A stretch of 15,721 bases of DNA from the NCBI GenBank assembly GCA_001751085.1, contig MAXP01000254.1, positions 1 to 15,721 of the forward strand. The letters are read 5' to 3'. The stretch comes from Desulfobacterales bacterium C00003060 (GTDB lineage: Bacteria > Desulfobacterota > Desulfobacteria > Desulfobacterales > C00003060). The translations under genes and the position numbers were made by a program. Of this stretch, positions 1-7,157 are shown piece by piece. Under the pieces are notes generated by a model, which was not told the DNA's origin, searched no databases, and saw only the letters and a program-made list of their open reading frames with translations. Each line of letters starts with the position of its first letter. The first letter of the stretch is position 1.

Positions 1-95
1 ATTAACAAAGTGTAAACTACTTTTGAGTTGTCGTGAAGGATGCCCGAACGATATGATAGATTATATGGCATCCTTCATTCACCAGTTTACACTTT
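1..95. repeat. MITE-like palindromic repeat, copy 1
   Basis: Two nested inverted repeats are visible: a perfect 12-bp outer arm (7-18 with 84-95) and a perfect 10-bp inner arm (35-44 with 67-76). The arms are separated by unequal spacers, 16 nt on the left and 7 nt on the right. The left half recurs almost unchanged at 232-275 (41 of 44 identical). No transposase or open frame is associated, so a non-autonomous element or a structured repeat is the simplest reading. The unit may extend left of the window. Confidence 0.6.
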
Positions 96-143
96 TTTCT
101 TAAAAAGCGTGTATTATCGAATTGAATGGCGATGTCGAAACTG

Positions 144-215
144 GAAATTTGAAATTTGAAATCAGGTAACGCATCTACATCTTTGTGTTTTTCCCAATTT
201 CAAATTTCAAATTTC
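144..215. repeat. Inverted repeat of gaaattt units
   Basis: A perfect 19-bp arm at 144-162 is complementary to 197-215, with 34 nt between. The arm is itself a short tandem repeat (gaaattt periodicity of about 7-8). It could form a hairpin but is AT-rich and has no GC stem, so it is not a convincing terminator. Confidence 0.6.
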
Positions 216-231
216 ACTGCCAAAATACAAG

Positions 232-285
232 ATTAACAAAGTGTAAACTACTTTTGACTTTTCGTGAAAGATGCCGATTATATGC
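232..285 (+). repeat. Half copy of the window-left repeat
   Basis: Positions 232-275 match 1-44 with three substitutions. After this the copy lacks 14 nt of the copy-1 loop and resumes with the shared gattatat motif. The right arm of the palindrome is missing, so this is a truncated or solo-arm copy. It lies 26 nt upstream of the first gene and contains its best promoter candidate. Confidence 0.6.
254..284 (+). promoter_or_regulatory. Possible sigma70-type promoter inside repeat copy 2
   Basis: TTGACT (254-259) and TATATG (279-284) are separated by 19 nt; using TTATAT (278-283) the gap is 18 nt. Transcription would start near 290, giving a short leader before the GTG at 312. In copy 1 the -35 hexamer is TTGAGT. 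The assignment rests on hexamer similarity only. Confidence 0.25.
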
Positions 286-311
286 TAAAACAATATTAGC
301 CCAGCACCTCA

Positions 312-2024
312 GTGTCAAGGGCAAACCTTACCTTGCAAACCATACTAACATTACTGAAACCTCGGATTTGGGCCTTCAGGCACCGCCTTCAGGGCAGGCT
401 GGAAGCCAGGACATTGGTAAAAACCCTCCTTGTATTGGCAGGGTTTCTGTTTTGGGCTGGGATTTTCGCCGTTTTTTATCGGGTCCTCTTTTACTTTCAA
501 GGGATTGAAGAATTTGGTGATATCCTTGCCCGAAAGCTTCTATCCATGATACTTCTTACCTACTTTTCTATTCTTATATTCAGCAGTATCCTTACGGCCC
601 TTTCCACACTTTATCTTTCAAAAGACCTGCCATTGATCCACGCGGCCCCGGTCACGGCTGAGAAGATATTCATAGCCCGGTGGCTTGGGAGCACGTTTGA
701 CAGTTCCTGGATGCTATTGCTATTCGGTCTGCCTGTATTTCTCGCCTATGGTCTGGTTTATGACGCTGGTCTATATTTCTATCTGGCCCTGGCCGGGTCG
801 CTTCTTCCATTTTGCCTGATGGCCTCTGCCATAGGCACGATGATTGTCTTGTTTACAGTCGCGTGTCTTCCGGCTAACCGGATACGAGACATCTTTGTCT
901 TCCTTTCCGTGGTCCTGGTCATCCTTTTGTATTTTATGTTTAGACTCATGAGACCCGAAAGGTTGGTGGACCCGACCGCCCTGGCGACCCTGGCAGATTA
1001 TCTCACGTCTCTTGAGGCCCCAAGTCTTGTGTTTCTGCCTACCACCTGGATGCTCGAAACCTTATGGCCGGTCTTGCGGGGCGTAAGTGATATGGCCTTG
1101 TTTTATCTGGGGCTTTCCACGACATGTGCTTTGTCAATGGTTTTCATCGAGATCAAGCTTGCTCGTATCTTGTATTTCAAAGGCATTTCAAAGGCTCAGG
1201 TGGGCCGCCAGGCCCTGTGGGGCAAACGACCCTTTGGATTCTACTGGAAGGCCCCTCTGCCAATTTCAGGCAAGGTCGGTGCACTTTTTTTAAAGGATAT
1301 CAAGACCTTCTTTCGGGACAATACCCAGTGGTCCCAACTCTTTCTCTTAGGGGCACTCATAGTTATCTACCTATACAACTTCAAGGTACTGCCCATTGAC
1401 AAGGCCCCTATCAAGGCCCTCTATCTTCAAAATATCCTGTCGTTTCTGAACATGGGCCTTGCCGGTTTTGTGCTCGCTGCCATAGCTGTTCGGTTTGTAT
1501 TTCCTGCTGTGAGTATCGAGGGGCAGGCATTTTGGATCGTAAGATCAGCGCCCATCCCGTTAAAGACCTTCCTGTGGACGAAGTTCTGGATGTACCTGGG
1601 GCCACTCCTTGTCTTGACTGAAATACTTATCGTCGTTTCAAACAAACTACTTTCAGTAACCCCCTTTATGATGGCACTTTCTACAATCACCGTATTATTC
1701 ATGGTATCTGGTATCACGGCCATGGGTGTTGGGCTGGGTGCTGCCTATCCTGACTTTCGTATAGAGAACGTGGCACAGGTGGCTACCGGATTCGGAGGCA
1801 TGCTCTTTATGCTGCTGTGCATCGGTTTTATTGGATCCGTTATTGTGCTGGAGGCAGGGCCAGTCTACACGATCTTCATGGCCAGACTACACGGAGAAGG
1901 CATACCATTGGTCCACTGGATATGGATCACAGTGTCCTTTGTATTGGTGGCAGCCATAAATATAGTTGCCGTCTTCTTGCCAATGCGGTTGGGGTTGAAG
2001 GCCCTGTCACATCTGGAGGAATAA
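312..2024 (+). CDS. Putative ABC exporter permease (ABC-2-like, about 12 TM)
   Basis: This 570-residue polytopic inner-membrane protein is probably the membrane part of an ABC-type exporter; its substrate is unknown. Hydrophobic segments lie near residues 36-62, 76-101, 132-150, 154-183, 193-212, 262-280, 342-356, 378-400, 427-444, 454-480, 493-514 and 535-558. Two blocks resemble the 'putative ABC exporter / ABC_tran_2' permease families: KDIKTFFRDNTQWSQ (328-342) and SIEGQAFWIVRSAPIP (401-416). Both would face the cytoplasm between helices. There is no Walker motif, so it needs an ATPase partner. None is encoded in the window, and the upstream 311 bases are non-coding. The GTG at 312 is the first start in frame; no good Shine-Dalgarno is seen, so the start is uncertain. 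The family call rests on motif memory. Confidence 0.75.
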   Translation: MSRANLTLQTILTLLKPRIWAFRHRLQGRLEARTLVKTLLVLAGFLFWAGIFAVFYRVLFYFQGIEEFGDILARKLLSMILLTYFSILIFSSILTALSTLYLSKDLPLIHAAPVTAEKIFIARWLGSTFDSSWMLLLFGLPVFLAYGLVYDAGLYFYLALAGSLLPFCLMASAIGTMIVLFTVACLPANRIRDIFVFLSVVLVILLYFMFRLMRPERLVDPTALATLADYLTSLEAPSLVFLPTTWMLETLWPVLRGVSDMALFYLGLSTTCALSMVFIEIKLARILYFKGISKAQVGRQALWGKRPFGFYWKAPLPISGKVGALFLKDIKTFFRDNTQWSQLFLLGALIVIYLYNFKVLPIDKAPIKALYLQNILSFLNMGLAGFVLAAIAVRFVFPAVSIEGQAFWIVRSAPIPLKTFLWTKFWMYLGPLLVLTEILIVVSNKLLSVTPFMMALSTITVLFMVSGITAMGVGLGAAYPDFRIENVAQVATGFGGMLFMLLCIGFIGSVIVLEAGPVYTIFMARLHGEGIPLVHWIWITVSFVLVAAINIVAVFLPMRLGLKALSHLEE

Positions 2025-2030
2025 CTGGAT

Positions 2031-2093
2031 GTTGCTGGGTACTCGTTGCTGGTTGCTGGTTGCTGGTTACTGGTTACTGGTTGCTCGTTGCTG
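2031..2093 (+). repeat. Heptamer tandem repeat, 9 units
   Basis: Nine consecutive 7-bp units fill exactly 63 bp: gttgctg, ggtactc, then gttgctg three times, gttactg twice, gttgctc and gttgctg. The array starts six bases after the stop codon of the ABC permease gene. Related heptamers follow the stop codons of coaBC (4413) and of the secretion-type ATPase (9601). They resemble the heptanucleotide STRR repeats known from filamentous cyanobacteria; common origin is not shown. Confidence 0.8.
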
Positions 2094-2298
2094 GAGTTCT
2101 CTTTCACTCCGCACTCCAAAATCTGCGTTCCGGAATCCCACGTGGCGCTTGACTATATTTCCCGACGTTGATAAAAGATAACCGTTCATAGGGTTCAGGC
2201 TTAGGGAAAAGGCTGAAATTGGACCCCCTAAAGCCTCGTAAAAAATGGGACCTGTGCGGTTAGGTTTCGGTGTTGGTGTTCCATGAAAATCGTGTATT

Positions 2299-2389
2299 CA
2301 CCGCAAAGACGCAAAGAGCGCAGAGATAGATGATTTCCCCTGAAAAAAGAACCTCTGCGACCTTTGCGTCTTGAGCAAAGCGGGCGGTG
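2299..2389. repeat. Palindromic intergenic repeat (accgcaaag...ctttgcgtc type)
   Basis: The left arm at 2299-2325 (caccgcaaagacgcaaag, continuing to gcagag) is imperfectly complementary to the right arm at 2353-2389 (ctctgcgacctttgcgtc, ending in ggcggtg). The right arm carries about 10 extra bases, so the hairpin is bulged. This sequence type is a common palindromic repeat in environmental proteobacterial genomes. Minus-strand open frames across it (LCALCVFAVN-like peptides) are repeat translations, not genes. Confidence 0.65.
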
Positions 2390-2513
2390 AAAAAATGGAA
2401 CGGGCATATCCCAAGGGGTCGGCAATGGCGGGCAGGTTTGTGGGGATGTGGAAGCGGTCGGTTTTCCTCTACAAAACGTTTACAAAATGGCGTATGGTGA
2501 TGAGAATACAACC

Positions 2514-2572
2514 TTTGAACCCCTGAACCTTTGAACCAGTGAACGGTTACGATAAAAGATACGATAAAAGAT
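2514..2572 (+). repeat. Octamer tandem repeat followed by a 12-bp duplication
   Basis: Four 8-bp units (tttgaacc, cctgaacc, tttgaacc, agtgaacg) occupy 2514-2545. Three bases later an exact 12-bp unit, acgataaaagat, is repeated head to tail at 2549-2560 and 2561-2572. The array ends about 80 bases before the lipoprotein start. An expression role is possible but unsupported. Confidence 0.65.
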
Positions 2573-2649
2573 CATTTGGATTTGCCGGTCGTAGGAGCTG
2601 AGTATTGGAGAAATACAAAAAAGCAATTGACAGTACAGGAGGCATTGTC

Positions 2650-3138
2650 ATGACAGATTTGGGGCGATTCAGAATCATCGTGGGGATTTCAACGCTATTG
2701 TTTGTTTTCATGACCTTTTTAGGGTGCGCCAGCTTGAAGCAAAGCGAGAAATGCTCGGAGGAATCAAAAACCACAACAAGCAAGCAGAAAAAGGAACAGG
2801 CGCCTCTTTACTACGACTTTGAAGACGTTCTGCTCCCTACAGCATTGAAGGTGGATAAGAACAGGTCTTTTGTTTATCAATCACCCGAATTCACAGCCGG
2901 TGTCTTGGTATTGACGGGACGCGTGGAGCCAAACTCACTGATCCAGTTCTTTGACAACAATATGGCAAAGGATAACTGGCGACTGGTAAGTTCTTTCAAG
3001 TCCCCCCGCACGATGATGTTTTTCGACAAACCGACCCGGAGTTGTATCATCAACATTACGGAAGGACACTTCAAGACCGAAGTCGAAATATGGATTGCTC
3101 CTTCCTTGGAAACCAACGAACAGGAGCTGTTGAAATAG
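2650..3138 (+). CDS. Small predicted lipoprotein of unknown function
   Basis: The 162-residue product starts with a basic n-region and a hydrophobic stretch (residues 8-24), ending in a lipobox-like TFLGC with Cys26 as the predicted lipidation site. A short polar, Lys-rich linker (29-49) follows, then a folded domain of about 100 residues (55-152). Visible elements are DVLLPTALKVDKN, a GVLVLTGRVEP strand, SLIQFFDNNMAKDNWRL and SPRTMMFFDKPTRSCIINI. This alternating strand/helix pattern recalls small envelope lipoproteins whose domain handles a 'new surface plus short helix' fold; no named family is claimed. The ATG at 2650 has a perfect aggagg (2637-2642) seven bases upstream. A TTG at 2605 is also in frame (177 residues) but would place 15 residues before the signal peptide. 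The gene ends 22 bases before the first possible coaBC start. Confidence 0.75.
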   Translation: MTDLGRFRIIVGISTLLFVFMTFLGCASLKQSEKCSEESKTTTSKQKKEQAPLYYDFEDVLLPTALKVDKNRSFVYQSPEFTAGVLVLTGRVEPNSLIQFFDNNMAKDNWRLVSSFKSPRTMMFFDKPTRSCIINITEGHFKTEVEIWIAPSLETNEQELLK

Positions 3139-3205
3139 GGCAAAGCGCAAAAAAAACTCTATGCGCTATGATGGCCTAATGAACCCTCAACAGCAAGAGA
3201 CAAAC

Positions 3206-4411
3206 ATGGCAGATCCAGTGAAAGACAAGCACATTGTACTGGGTGTGTGCGGCGGGATTGCTGCTTATAAGGCCGTGAATCTTCTCAGGGTCCTTGTTAG
3301 ATCCGGCGCTCACATACGGGTGATTATGACCAGGAGCGCCCAGGAATTTGTTGGCCCTCTCACCTTTGAGGCCCTTTCAGGGCAACCGGTCTGGACCCAC
3401 ATGTTCGGGAAACAAAAAGACGGGCCATTTCGACACATCACATGGGCAAACGAGACGGATGCTGCAGTCATCGTTCCAGCCACTGCCAATATCATTGGTA
3501 AGATGGCCCATGGCATTGCAGACGATCCTCTCACCACCTTTGTCTTGACGGTTCAGGCGCCAATCTTGGTTTGTCCATCCATGAACTTTCAAATGTATGA
3601 AAATCGTGCGGTTCAGGAAAACATAAAACGGCTTGAGCAGACCGGCAAAAAGGTGCTCCATCCCGAGGTCGGAGCGCTGGCCTGTGGCAGCAAGGGACCA
3701 GGCAGGCTGCCGGATGTCGAGGTGATAGCAGAGGGGCTTCGTTCGCTGCTGTGTCCGCAGGATCTGGAGGGAGAGCGGATCCTGATAACTGCCGGACCCA
3801 CTCAGGAGCCGATCGATCCTGTCAGGTTTATCAGCAATCCATCTTCGGGCAAGATGGGATATGCACTTGCGCGTGTTGCCAGGCGGCGTGGGGCACAAGT
3901 CCTTTTGATTAGTGGTCCCACCATGCTTTCTAACCCTCAGGGGGTGGAGGTTATCCGGGTCAGGACCGCCGAAGACATGTTCAATGCAGTGATGGACCAT
4001 GTGGAACAAACCACGATTATGGTTATGGCCGCTGCGGTATCAGACTGGAGGCCGGCCGGTTTTTTTGAACACAAACAAAAGAAGGAAGAAATAGCCCCGG
4101 ATTTACGTGTTGAACAGACCATGGACATCTTGAAGGCAGTGGGAAGGAACAAGAAAGGTCAAATACTGGTCGGTTTTGCGGCCGAGACTCAGGACCTGAA
4201 AGAAAATGCCTGTGGCAAACTGACTGCAAAGAACCTAGACCTTATTGTTGCCAATCTAATTGGACAGGATGATTCAGGTTTTGCCTCGGACACCAATCAG
4301 GTGACCCTTTTCTACAGAAACGGCCGTACCGAGGCCCTGCCGCTTATGGACAAGGGCGCACTTGCCGGCATATTGTTCGATAGAGTGCTGGAGATCAGGA
4401 AAAGTGTGTGA
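3206..4411 (+). CDS. coaBC: Bifunctional phosphopantothenoylcysteine decarboxylase / phosphopantothenate-cysteine ligase
   Basis: This is the two-step coenzyme A enzyme. CoaB joins cysteine to 4'-phosphopantothenate using CTP, and the flavin-dependent CoaC domain decarboxylates the product to 4'-phosphopantetheine. CoaC occupies residues 1 to about 180: GVCGGIAAYKA (13-23), HITWAN with the catalytic His77, PATAN (91-95), PSMN (124-127), and the substrate lid ACGSKGPGR with Cys160. CoaB fills about 190-401: ITAGPTQEP (194-202), SNPSSGKMG (210-218), AAAVSDWRP (275-283), the KQKK lysines (290-293) and GFAAET. Both halves look intact and length is normal. The frame is open from an ATG at 3161 (416 residues), with another ATG at 3179. 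ATG 3206 is preferred because it leaves the usual ~12 residues before the flavin-binding strand, though all Shine-Dalgarno matches are weak. It is probably cotranscribed with the lipoprotein upstream and UDG downstream. Confidence 0.95.
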   Translation: MADPVKDKHIVLGVCGGIAAYKAVNLLRVLVRSGAHIRVIMTRSAQEFVGPLTFEALSGQPVWTHMFGKQKDGPFRHITWANETDAAVIVPATANIIGKMAHGIADDPLTTFVLTVQAPILVCPSMNFQMYENRAVQENIKRLEQTGKKVLHPEVGALACGSKGPGRLPDVEVIAEGLRSLLCPQDLEGERILITAGPTQEPIDPVRFISNPSSGKMGYALARVARRRGAQVLLISGPTMLSNPQGVEVIRVRTAEDMFNAVMDHVEQTTIMVMAAAVSDWRPAGFFEHKQKKEEIAPDLRVEQTMDILKAVGRNKKGQILVGFAAETQDLKENACGKLTAKNLDLIVANLIGQDDSGFASDTNQVTLFYRNGRTEALPLMDKGALAGILFDRVLEIRKSV

Positions 4412-4412
4412 T

Positions 4413-4433
4413 GTCACTGGTTACTGGTCAATA
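4413..4433 (+). repeat. Short heptamer repeat after coaBC
   Basis: Three 7-bp units (gtcactg, gttactg, gtcaata) begin one base after the coaBC stop codon. The second unit is identical to units of the 2031-2093 array, and the first differs from it by one base. The third is degenerate. Confidence 0.5.
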
Positions 4434-4476
4434 ACGGAGCGCCTCTGCGGACATCCGGTATCGGAGGTCGGAACCT

Positions 4477-5196
4477 ATGACCGAATCTATTCAGCCCTTT
4501 GATGACATTTCCGCCCGGCTCTTGTCGGAAATCCAAAAGGATTTTAGGGACTATCTCCAATATGTGAAGGGCCTGGGGTTTGCCGGCGTGGCCCTGTCCG
4601 AAGATTCCCTTAGGATCTTAGACGACTCGCACAAAGAGCCCTTGGTAGAAAGCCTGGACATAATAAAAAGGGAGCTTGGCGCCTGCCAGGGATGTAAGCT
4701 TCACAAGGGGCGAAGACATATCGTTTTTGGAGCTGGGAATCCCGGGGCAAAGCTGGTTTTAGTAGGCGAAGCCCCGGGCTACGAAGAAGACATGCGTGGC
4801 CTGCCGTTTGTGGGTAAGGCAGGTGAACTGCTCACCAGGATACTCCTGGCCATCGGATTGACCCGAGAGGATGTTTATATTTGCAATGTCATAAAGTGCC
4901 GTCCTCCAGGGAATCGAAACCCTGAACCGGACGAGATCTCTGCATGCATCCCTTTTCTTCGCAGACAACTGAGGGCCATAAGACCCCAACTGATATGTGC
5001 CATGGGAACCTTCGCTGCCCAAACACTCCTTGAAACCGATAAGGCGATTTCGCTTCTGAGGGGTCACTTTCATACCTATGAAGGTATTCGTCTTCTTCCT
5101 ACATATCATCCGGCTTTTCTCCTGCGAAATCCTTCCAAGAAGCGCGATGTTTGGAAAGATATGCAAAAGCTTCAGGAGGCGTATGAAAAGGCTTAG
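4477..5196 (+). CDS. Uracil-DNA glycosylase, family 4 (Fe-S type)
   Basis: This 239-residue DNA-repair enzyme removes uracil arising from cytosine deamination or misincorporation. Motif 1 of the family-4/SPO1-polymerase-related group is clear: GEAPGYEEDMRGLPFVGKAG (97-116). Motif 2 is PTYHPAFLLRNP, with His211. Four cysteines at 70, 73, 141 and 157 have the CX2C, ~68 and 15-residue spacing expected of the 4Fe-4S cluster ligands. The first ~60 residues are a variable, mostly helical extension ahead of the catalytic core. A ggaggt (4463-4468) eight bases before the ATG supports this start. The last 14 bases overlap the downstream nfeD-type start, which points to translational coupling. Such enzymes are common in anaerobes and thermophiles lacking Ung-type enzymes; whether Ung exists elsewhere in this genome cannot be seen. 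Confidence 0.93.
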   Translation: MTESIQPFDDISARLLSEIQKDFRDYLQYVKGLGFAGVALSEDSLRILDDSHKEPLVESLDIIKRELGACQGCKLHKGRRHIVFGAGNPGAKLVLVGEAPGYEEDMRGLPFVGKAGELLTRILLAIGLTREDVYICNVIKCRPPGNRNPEPDEISACIPFLRRQLRAIRPQLICAMGTFAAQTLLETDKAISLLRGHFHTYEGIRLLPTYHPAFLLRNPSKKRDVWKDMQKLQEAYEKA

Positions 5197-6478
5197 AAGT
5201 GCCCTTGTCCTAACGGTGTTGACAGGCATGCTTGTCGGCGGTTTTTCACTTGCAGCCGATGTCGCCAAAGGACAGATCTATGTGGTTAAGGTTGCAGGTA
5301 CGATCAACCCTGGCTTAGTGGAATTCTTGGTAAAAAATATAGAGAAGTCTTCCAGGGATGGGGCTGCCTGTCTTGTGATCCAACTTGACACGCCTGGAGG
5401 CCTGGCCCTTTCGATGCGTTCAATAGTCATGGCCATGCTGGCCTCTGATATTCCTGTAATTGTCTATGTTTCTCCCAGCGGAGCGCGCGCGGCCTCGGCA
5501 GGGGTGATGATTACCCTTGCGGCAGATGTCGCGGCCATGGCCCCAGGTACCAATATCGGCGCAGCCCATCCCGTGAATCTCGGGCAAAAGGAGATGGACA
5601 AAACCATGGCCGACAAAGTAGTCAATGATATGGTAGCCTATACCAAGAGCATTACAGAAAAACGAGGTCGCAACAGCAAGTGGGCTGAAAAAGCGATTCG
5701 TGAAAGTGTCTCTGTGACTGAGAAGGAGGCATTGGAACTCAACGTCATTGACCTGATCGCTGAGGATCTGAACGATTTGCTTGAAAAGATCGATGGGAAA
5801 AAGCTGAAAGACAAAGGAACCATACACACCAAAGGGCTGAAAACGGTTTTTTTAGAAGAAAGTTTCAGGGACAAGATCCTTAAGACCCTGAGTGATCCCA
5901 ACATTGCCTATATTCTCATGATGATCGGCATGGCGGGACTGTATTTTGAACTTTCCCATCCCGGCACCATCTTTCCGGGTGTTATTGGCGCCATCTCCCT
6001 TATTTTGGCCTTCTTTGCCTTTCAGACACTTCCTGTCAACTACGCAGGGATATTGCTGATTGTCCTTGCCCTTATCCTTTTTGTTCTTGAGATGAAGATA
6101 GCGAGCTATGGTCTTCTGAGCCTCGGTGGCATCATCTCGCTCTTTCTGGGGTCCTTGATGCTGTTCAAGGGTGGCGCACCCGAAATGCGTCTGGCATGGA
6201 ACATACTGATTCCTATGGTTATCATGGTTTCCGGCTTTTTTGTCGTCGTGGCCGGCATAGTGTTTCGCGCCCAGACATCCAAACCCAGGACCGGCGACAA
6301 GGGGTTGATCGGGGAGGTCGGGGTGGTCAAGAAAAGGCTTGCTCCTGAAGGCAAGGTTTTTGTCCATGGGGAGCTTTGGAACGCTGAGGCCCCACAACCG
6401 ATTGAGGTGGGAACCAAGGTCAGTGTGGTGGGGGTGGATCACCTTGTCTTAAGGGTCGAATCTAAGATGGATGGGTGA
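5183..6478 (+). CDS. NfeD family membrane-bound serine protease (ClpP class)
   Basis: The 431-residue protein has three parts. A signal peptide (residues 1-25, KRLR then a hydrophobic core ending FSLAAD) is followed by a ClpP/SppA-like protease domain (about 30-230). Then comes a block of four or five membrane helices (about 240-365), and last an OB-fold NfeD domain (about 372-428). The likely catalytic dyad is Ser105, in the GARAASAG motif, and Lys145, in ADKVVND. Their 40-residue spacing resembles archaeal 1510-N (Ser97/Lys138). LDTPGG (69-74) supports the fold. Family members cleave hydrophobic stretches of stomatin-like proteins; no stomatin/slipin gene is adjacent here. The frame is open from 5078, but the ATG at 5183 gives a proper signal peptide and has aggagg (5174-5179) three bases upstream. 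It overlaps the UDG gene by 14 bases. Confidence 0.9.
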   Translation: MKRLRSALVLTVLTGMLVGGFSLAADVAKGQIYVVKVAGTINPGLVEFLVKNIEKSSRDGAACLVIQLDTPGGLALSMRSIVMAMLASDIPVIVYVSPSGARAASAGVMITLAADVAAMAPGTNIGAAHPVNLGQKEMDKTMADKVVNDMVAYTKSITEKRGRNSKWAEKAIRESVSVTEKEALELNVIDLIAEDLNDLLEKIDGKKLKDKGTIHTKGLKTVFLEESFRDKILKTLSDPNIAYILMMIGMAGLYFELSHPGTIFPGVIGAISLILAFFAFQTLPVNYAGILLIVLALILFVLEMKIASYGLLSLGGIISLFLGSLMLFKGGAPEMRLAWNILIPMVIMVSGFFVVVAGIVFRAQTSKPRTGDKGLIGEVGVVKKRLAPEGKVFVHGELWNAEAPQPIEVGTKVSVVGVDHLVLRVESKMDG

Positions 6479-6559
6479 CCAAACAGTTGACCAAAAGGAT
6501 TGACAACATCATAATCCACAGTAAACAATCCACGCTCAGATGACGTGGCTTTGCTTCGA

Positions 6560-6605
6560 CCCCCAGAGGGGGGCCTTTCTGACCCCGCCCAGAGGACGGG
6601 GTTTT
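6560..6605 (+). terminator. Possible terminator hairpins after nfeD-type gene
   Basis: Two GC-rich hairpins lie in series. The first is ccccc (6560-6564), a three-base loop, then gggggg (6568-6573). The second is accccg (6582-6587), a nine-base loop, then cggggt (6597-6602) running into a short T tract (6602-6605). The second is a fair intrinsic terminator for the lipoprotein-coaBC-UDG-NfeD run. The T tract is only four bases, so efficiency is doubtful. Confidence 0.4.
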
Positions 6606-6664
6606 CCTGGACACAATAAATCGACATAATGTCAATAGATTCTATAAACACGAGACGTTCAGTT

Positions 6665-6892
6665 ATGGCCTTTGATCAAAACAAGCTGGCCCAGACTATT
6701 TGGGGTGTCCTTTTGATTGCAATGGGTGTGTTGCTTTGCGTTACAGAACCGTATGCCCTTCGCTTATCGCAGGAGTCTACTTTTCTGAGCTTTGCGCGGT
6801 ATTTTATTGCTGTATTCCTGGCAGTTGGCGGGGTCAAAAAATTGTACGGGTTGTATTTCTCCAAGGATAAGGAACCCCATTCAGACGAGTAG
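6665..6892 (+). CDS. Small two-helix membrane protein
   Basis: A 75-residue protein with two predicted membrane segments (about 9-27 and 40-63), a polar loop of about 13 residues between them, and a charged C-terminal tail (SKDKEPHSDE). The positive residues flanking the second helix (Lys58, Lys59, Lys66) suggest both ends face the cytoplasm. No family was recognised. The ATG at 6665 was chosen because MAFDQNKLAQTIWG reads as a natural start into helix 1; an in-frame ATG at 6629 would add 12 polar residues. Neither has a good ribosome binding site. It follows the hairpins after the nfeD-type gene and precedes a repeat-bearing gap, so it may be its own unit. A spurious frame is not fully excluded, but the hydropathy pattern is protein-like. 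Confidence 0.55.
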   Translation: MAFDQNKLAQTIWGVLLIAMGVLLCVTEPYALRLSQESTFLSFARYFIAVFLAVGGVKKLYGLYFSKDKEPHSDE

Positions 6893-6913
6893 GCATAAGT
6901 ATTGCGGCCTGCC

Positions 6914-6983
6914 CTGGCACTCGCTTCATATATGCAACCACAGAGCCTATTGGCCAGGTCTGGGCCAGGGACTGCGGAGTTAA
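6914..6983. repeat. Dispersed ~70-bp repeat, copy A
   Basis: This segment, from ctggcactcgcttcat to gcggagttaa, matches 15417-15487 with five substitutions (all transitions) and one single-base gap. It contains a small inverted motif, tggcca/tgggcca. The one-base indel shifts the minus-strand reading frame between copies, so the repeat is unlikely to be protein-coding. Confidence 0.75.
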
Positions 6984-7133
6984 CCTGCGTGAATATTCGG
7001 TTGGTCCGTTCGCCCGCTGGCCGGTCCACCGGTTGGACAAATACAATCCGTGGTGGCAAGCAAGCTGAATGAGTAGCAGGATCTCCTCCAGTATTGAGCT
7101 TGTGCGAGTCGCAACTCACTTCAAAAGACCAAC

Positions 7134-7157
7134 AGGCTAACCGGCTAACCAATTAAC
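7134..7157 (+). repeat. Octamer tandem repeat (ggctaacc type)
   Basis: Three 8-bp units (aggctaac, cggctaac, caattaac) stand head to tail, followed by a degenerate unit to 7165. The array lies about 100 bases upstream of the ATPase start. It is similar in style to, but different in sequence from, the octamers at 2514. Confidence 0.55.

Larger units (their letters stand above)
1..311. other. Repeat-filled non-coding leader region
   Basis: No convincing gene lies before the GTG at 312. An open frame starting at 185 only shadows the next gene in another frame. The stretch is AT-rich and holds a palindromic unit (1-95), a 19-bp inverted repeat (144-162 with 197-215) and a second half copy of the first unit (232-275). 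A short hairpin (about 284-300, gctaa/ttagc) sits just ahead of the first gene. Confidence 0.7.
2025..2649. other. Long repeat-bearing intergenic region
   Basis: No credible gene is seen. The short open frames on both strands are translations of repeats. In order the region holds a heptamer tandem array (2031-2093), a palindromic 'accgcaaagacgcaaag' repeat (2299-2389), an octamer tandem array (2514-2545) and an exact 12-bp tandem duplication (2549-2572). A gataaaagata motif at about 2170-2180 resembles the 12-bp duplication. Bases 2101-2298 and 2390-2513 show nothing recognisable. Confidence 0.65.

Noticed and set aside
311..340. Cyclic-di-GMP (GEMM) riboswitch core, aagggcaaacc
   Set aside because: The match is short, lies inside the first codons of the permease gene, and the rest of the GEMM core (ggacgcaaagcc-like) is absent.
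2031..2093. CRISPR-like array
   Set aside because: Units are 7 bp with no spacers, and no cas gene is present.
2228..2511. Minus-strand open frames of 65 and 83 codons
   Set aside because: They are translations of the palindromic intergenic repeat, have no ribosome site, and show repeat-derived peptide phrases.
6500..6529. Promoter TTGACA with AACAAT, 18-base spacer
   Set aside because: The -35 is perfect but the -10 is poor, and the GC-rich terminator-like hairpins lie between it and the next gene.
6914..6930. Sigma54-like promoter (TGGCAC followed by TTCAT)
   Set aside because: At the correct 10-base spacing from GG the required GC is AT in both copies of the repeat, and no gene follows at a fitting distance.
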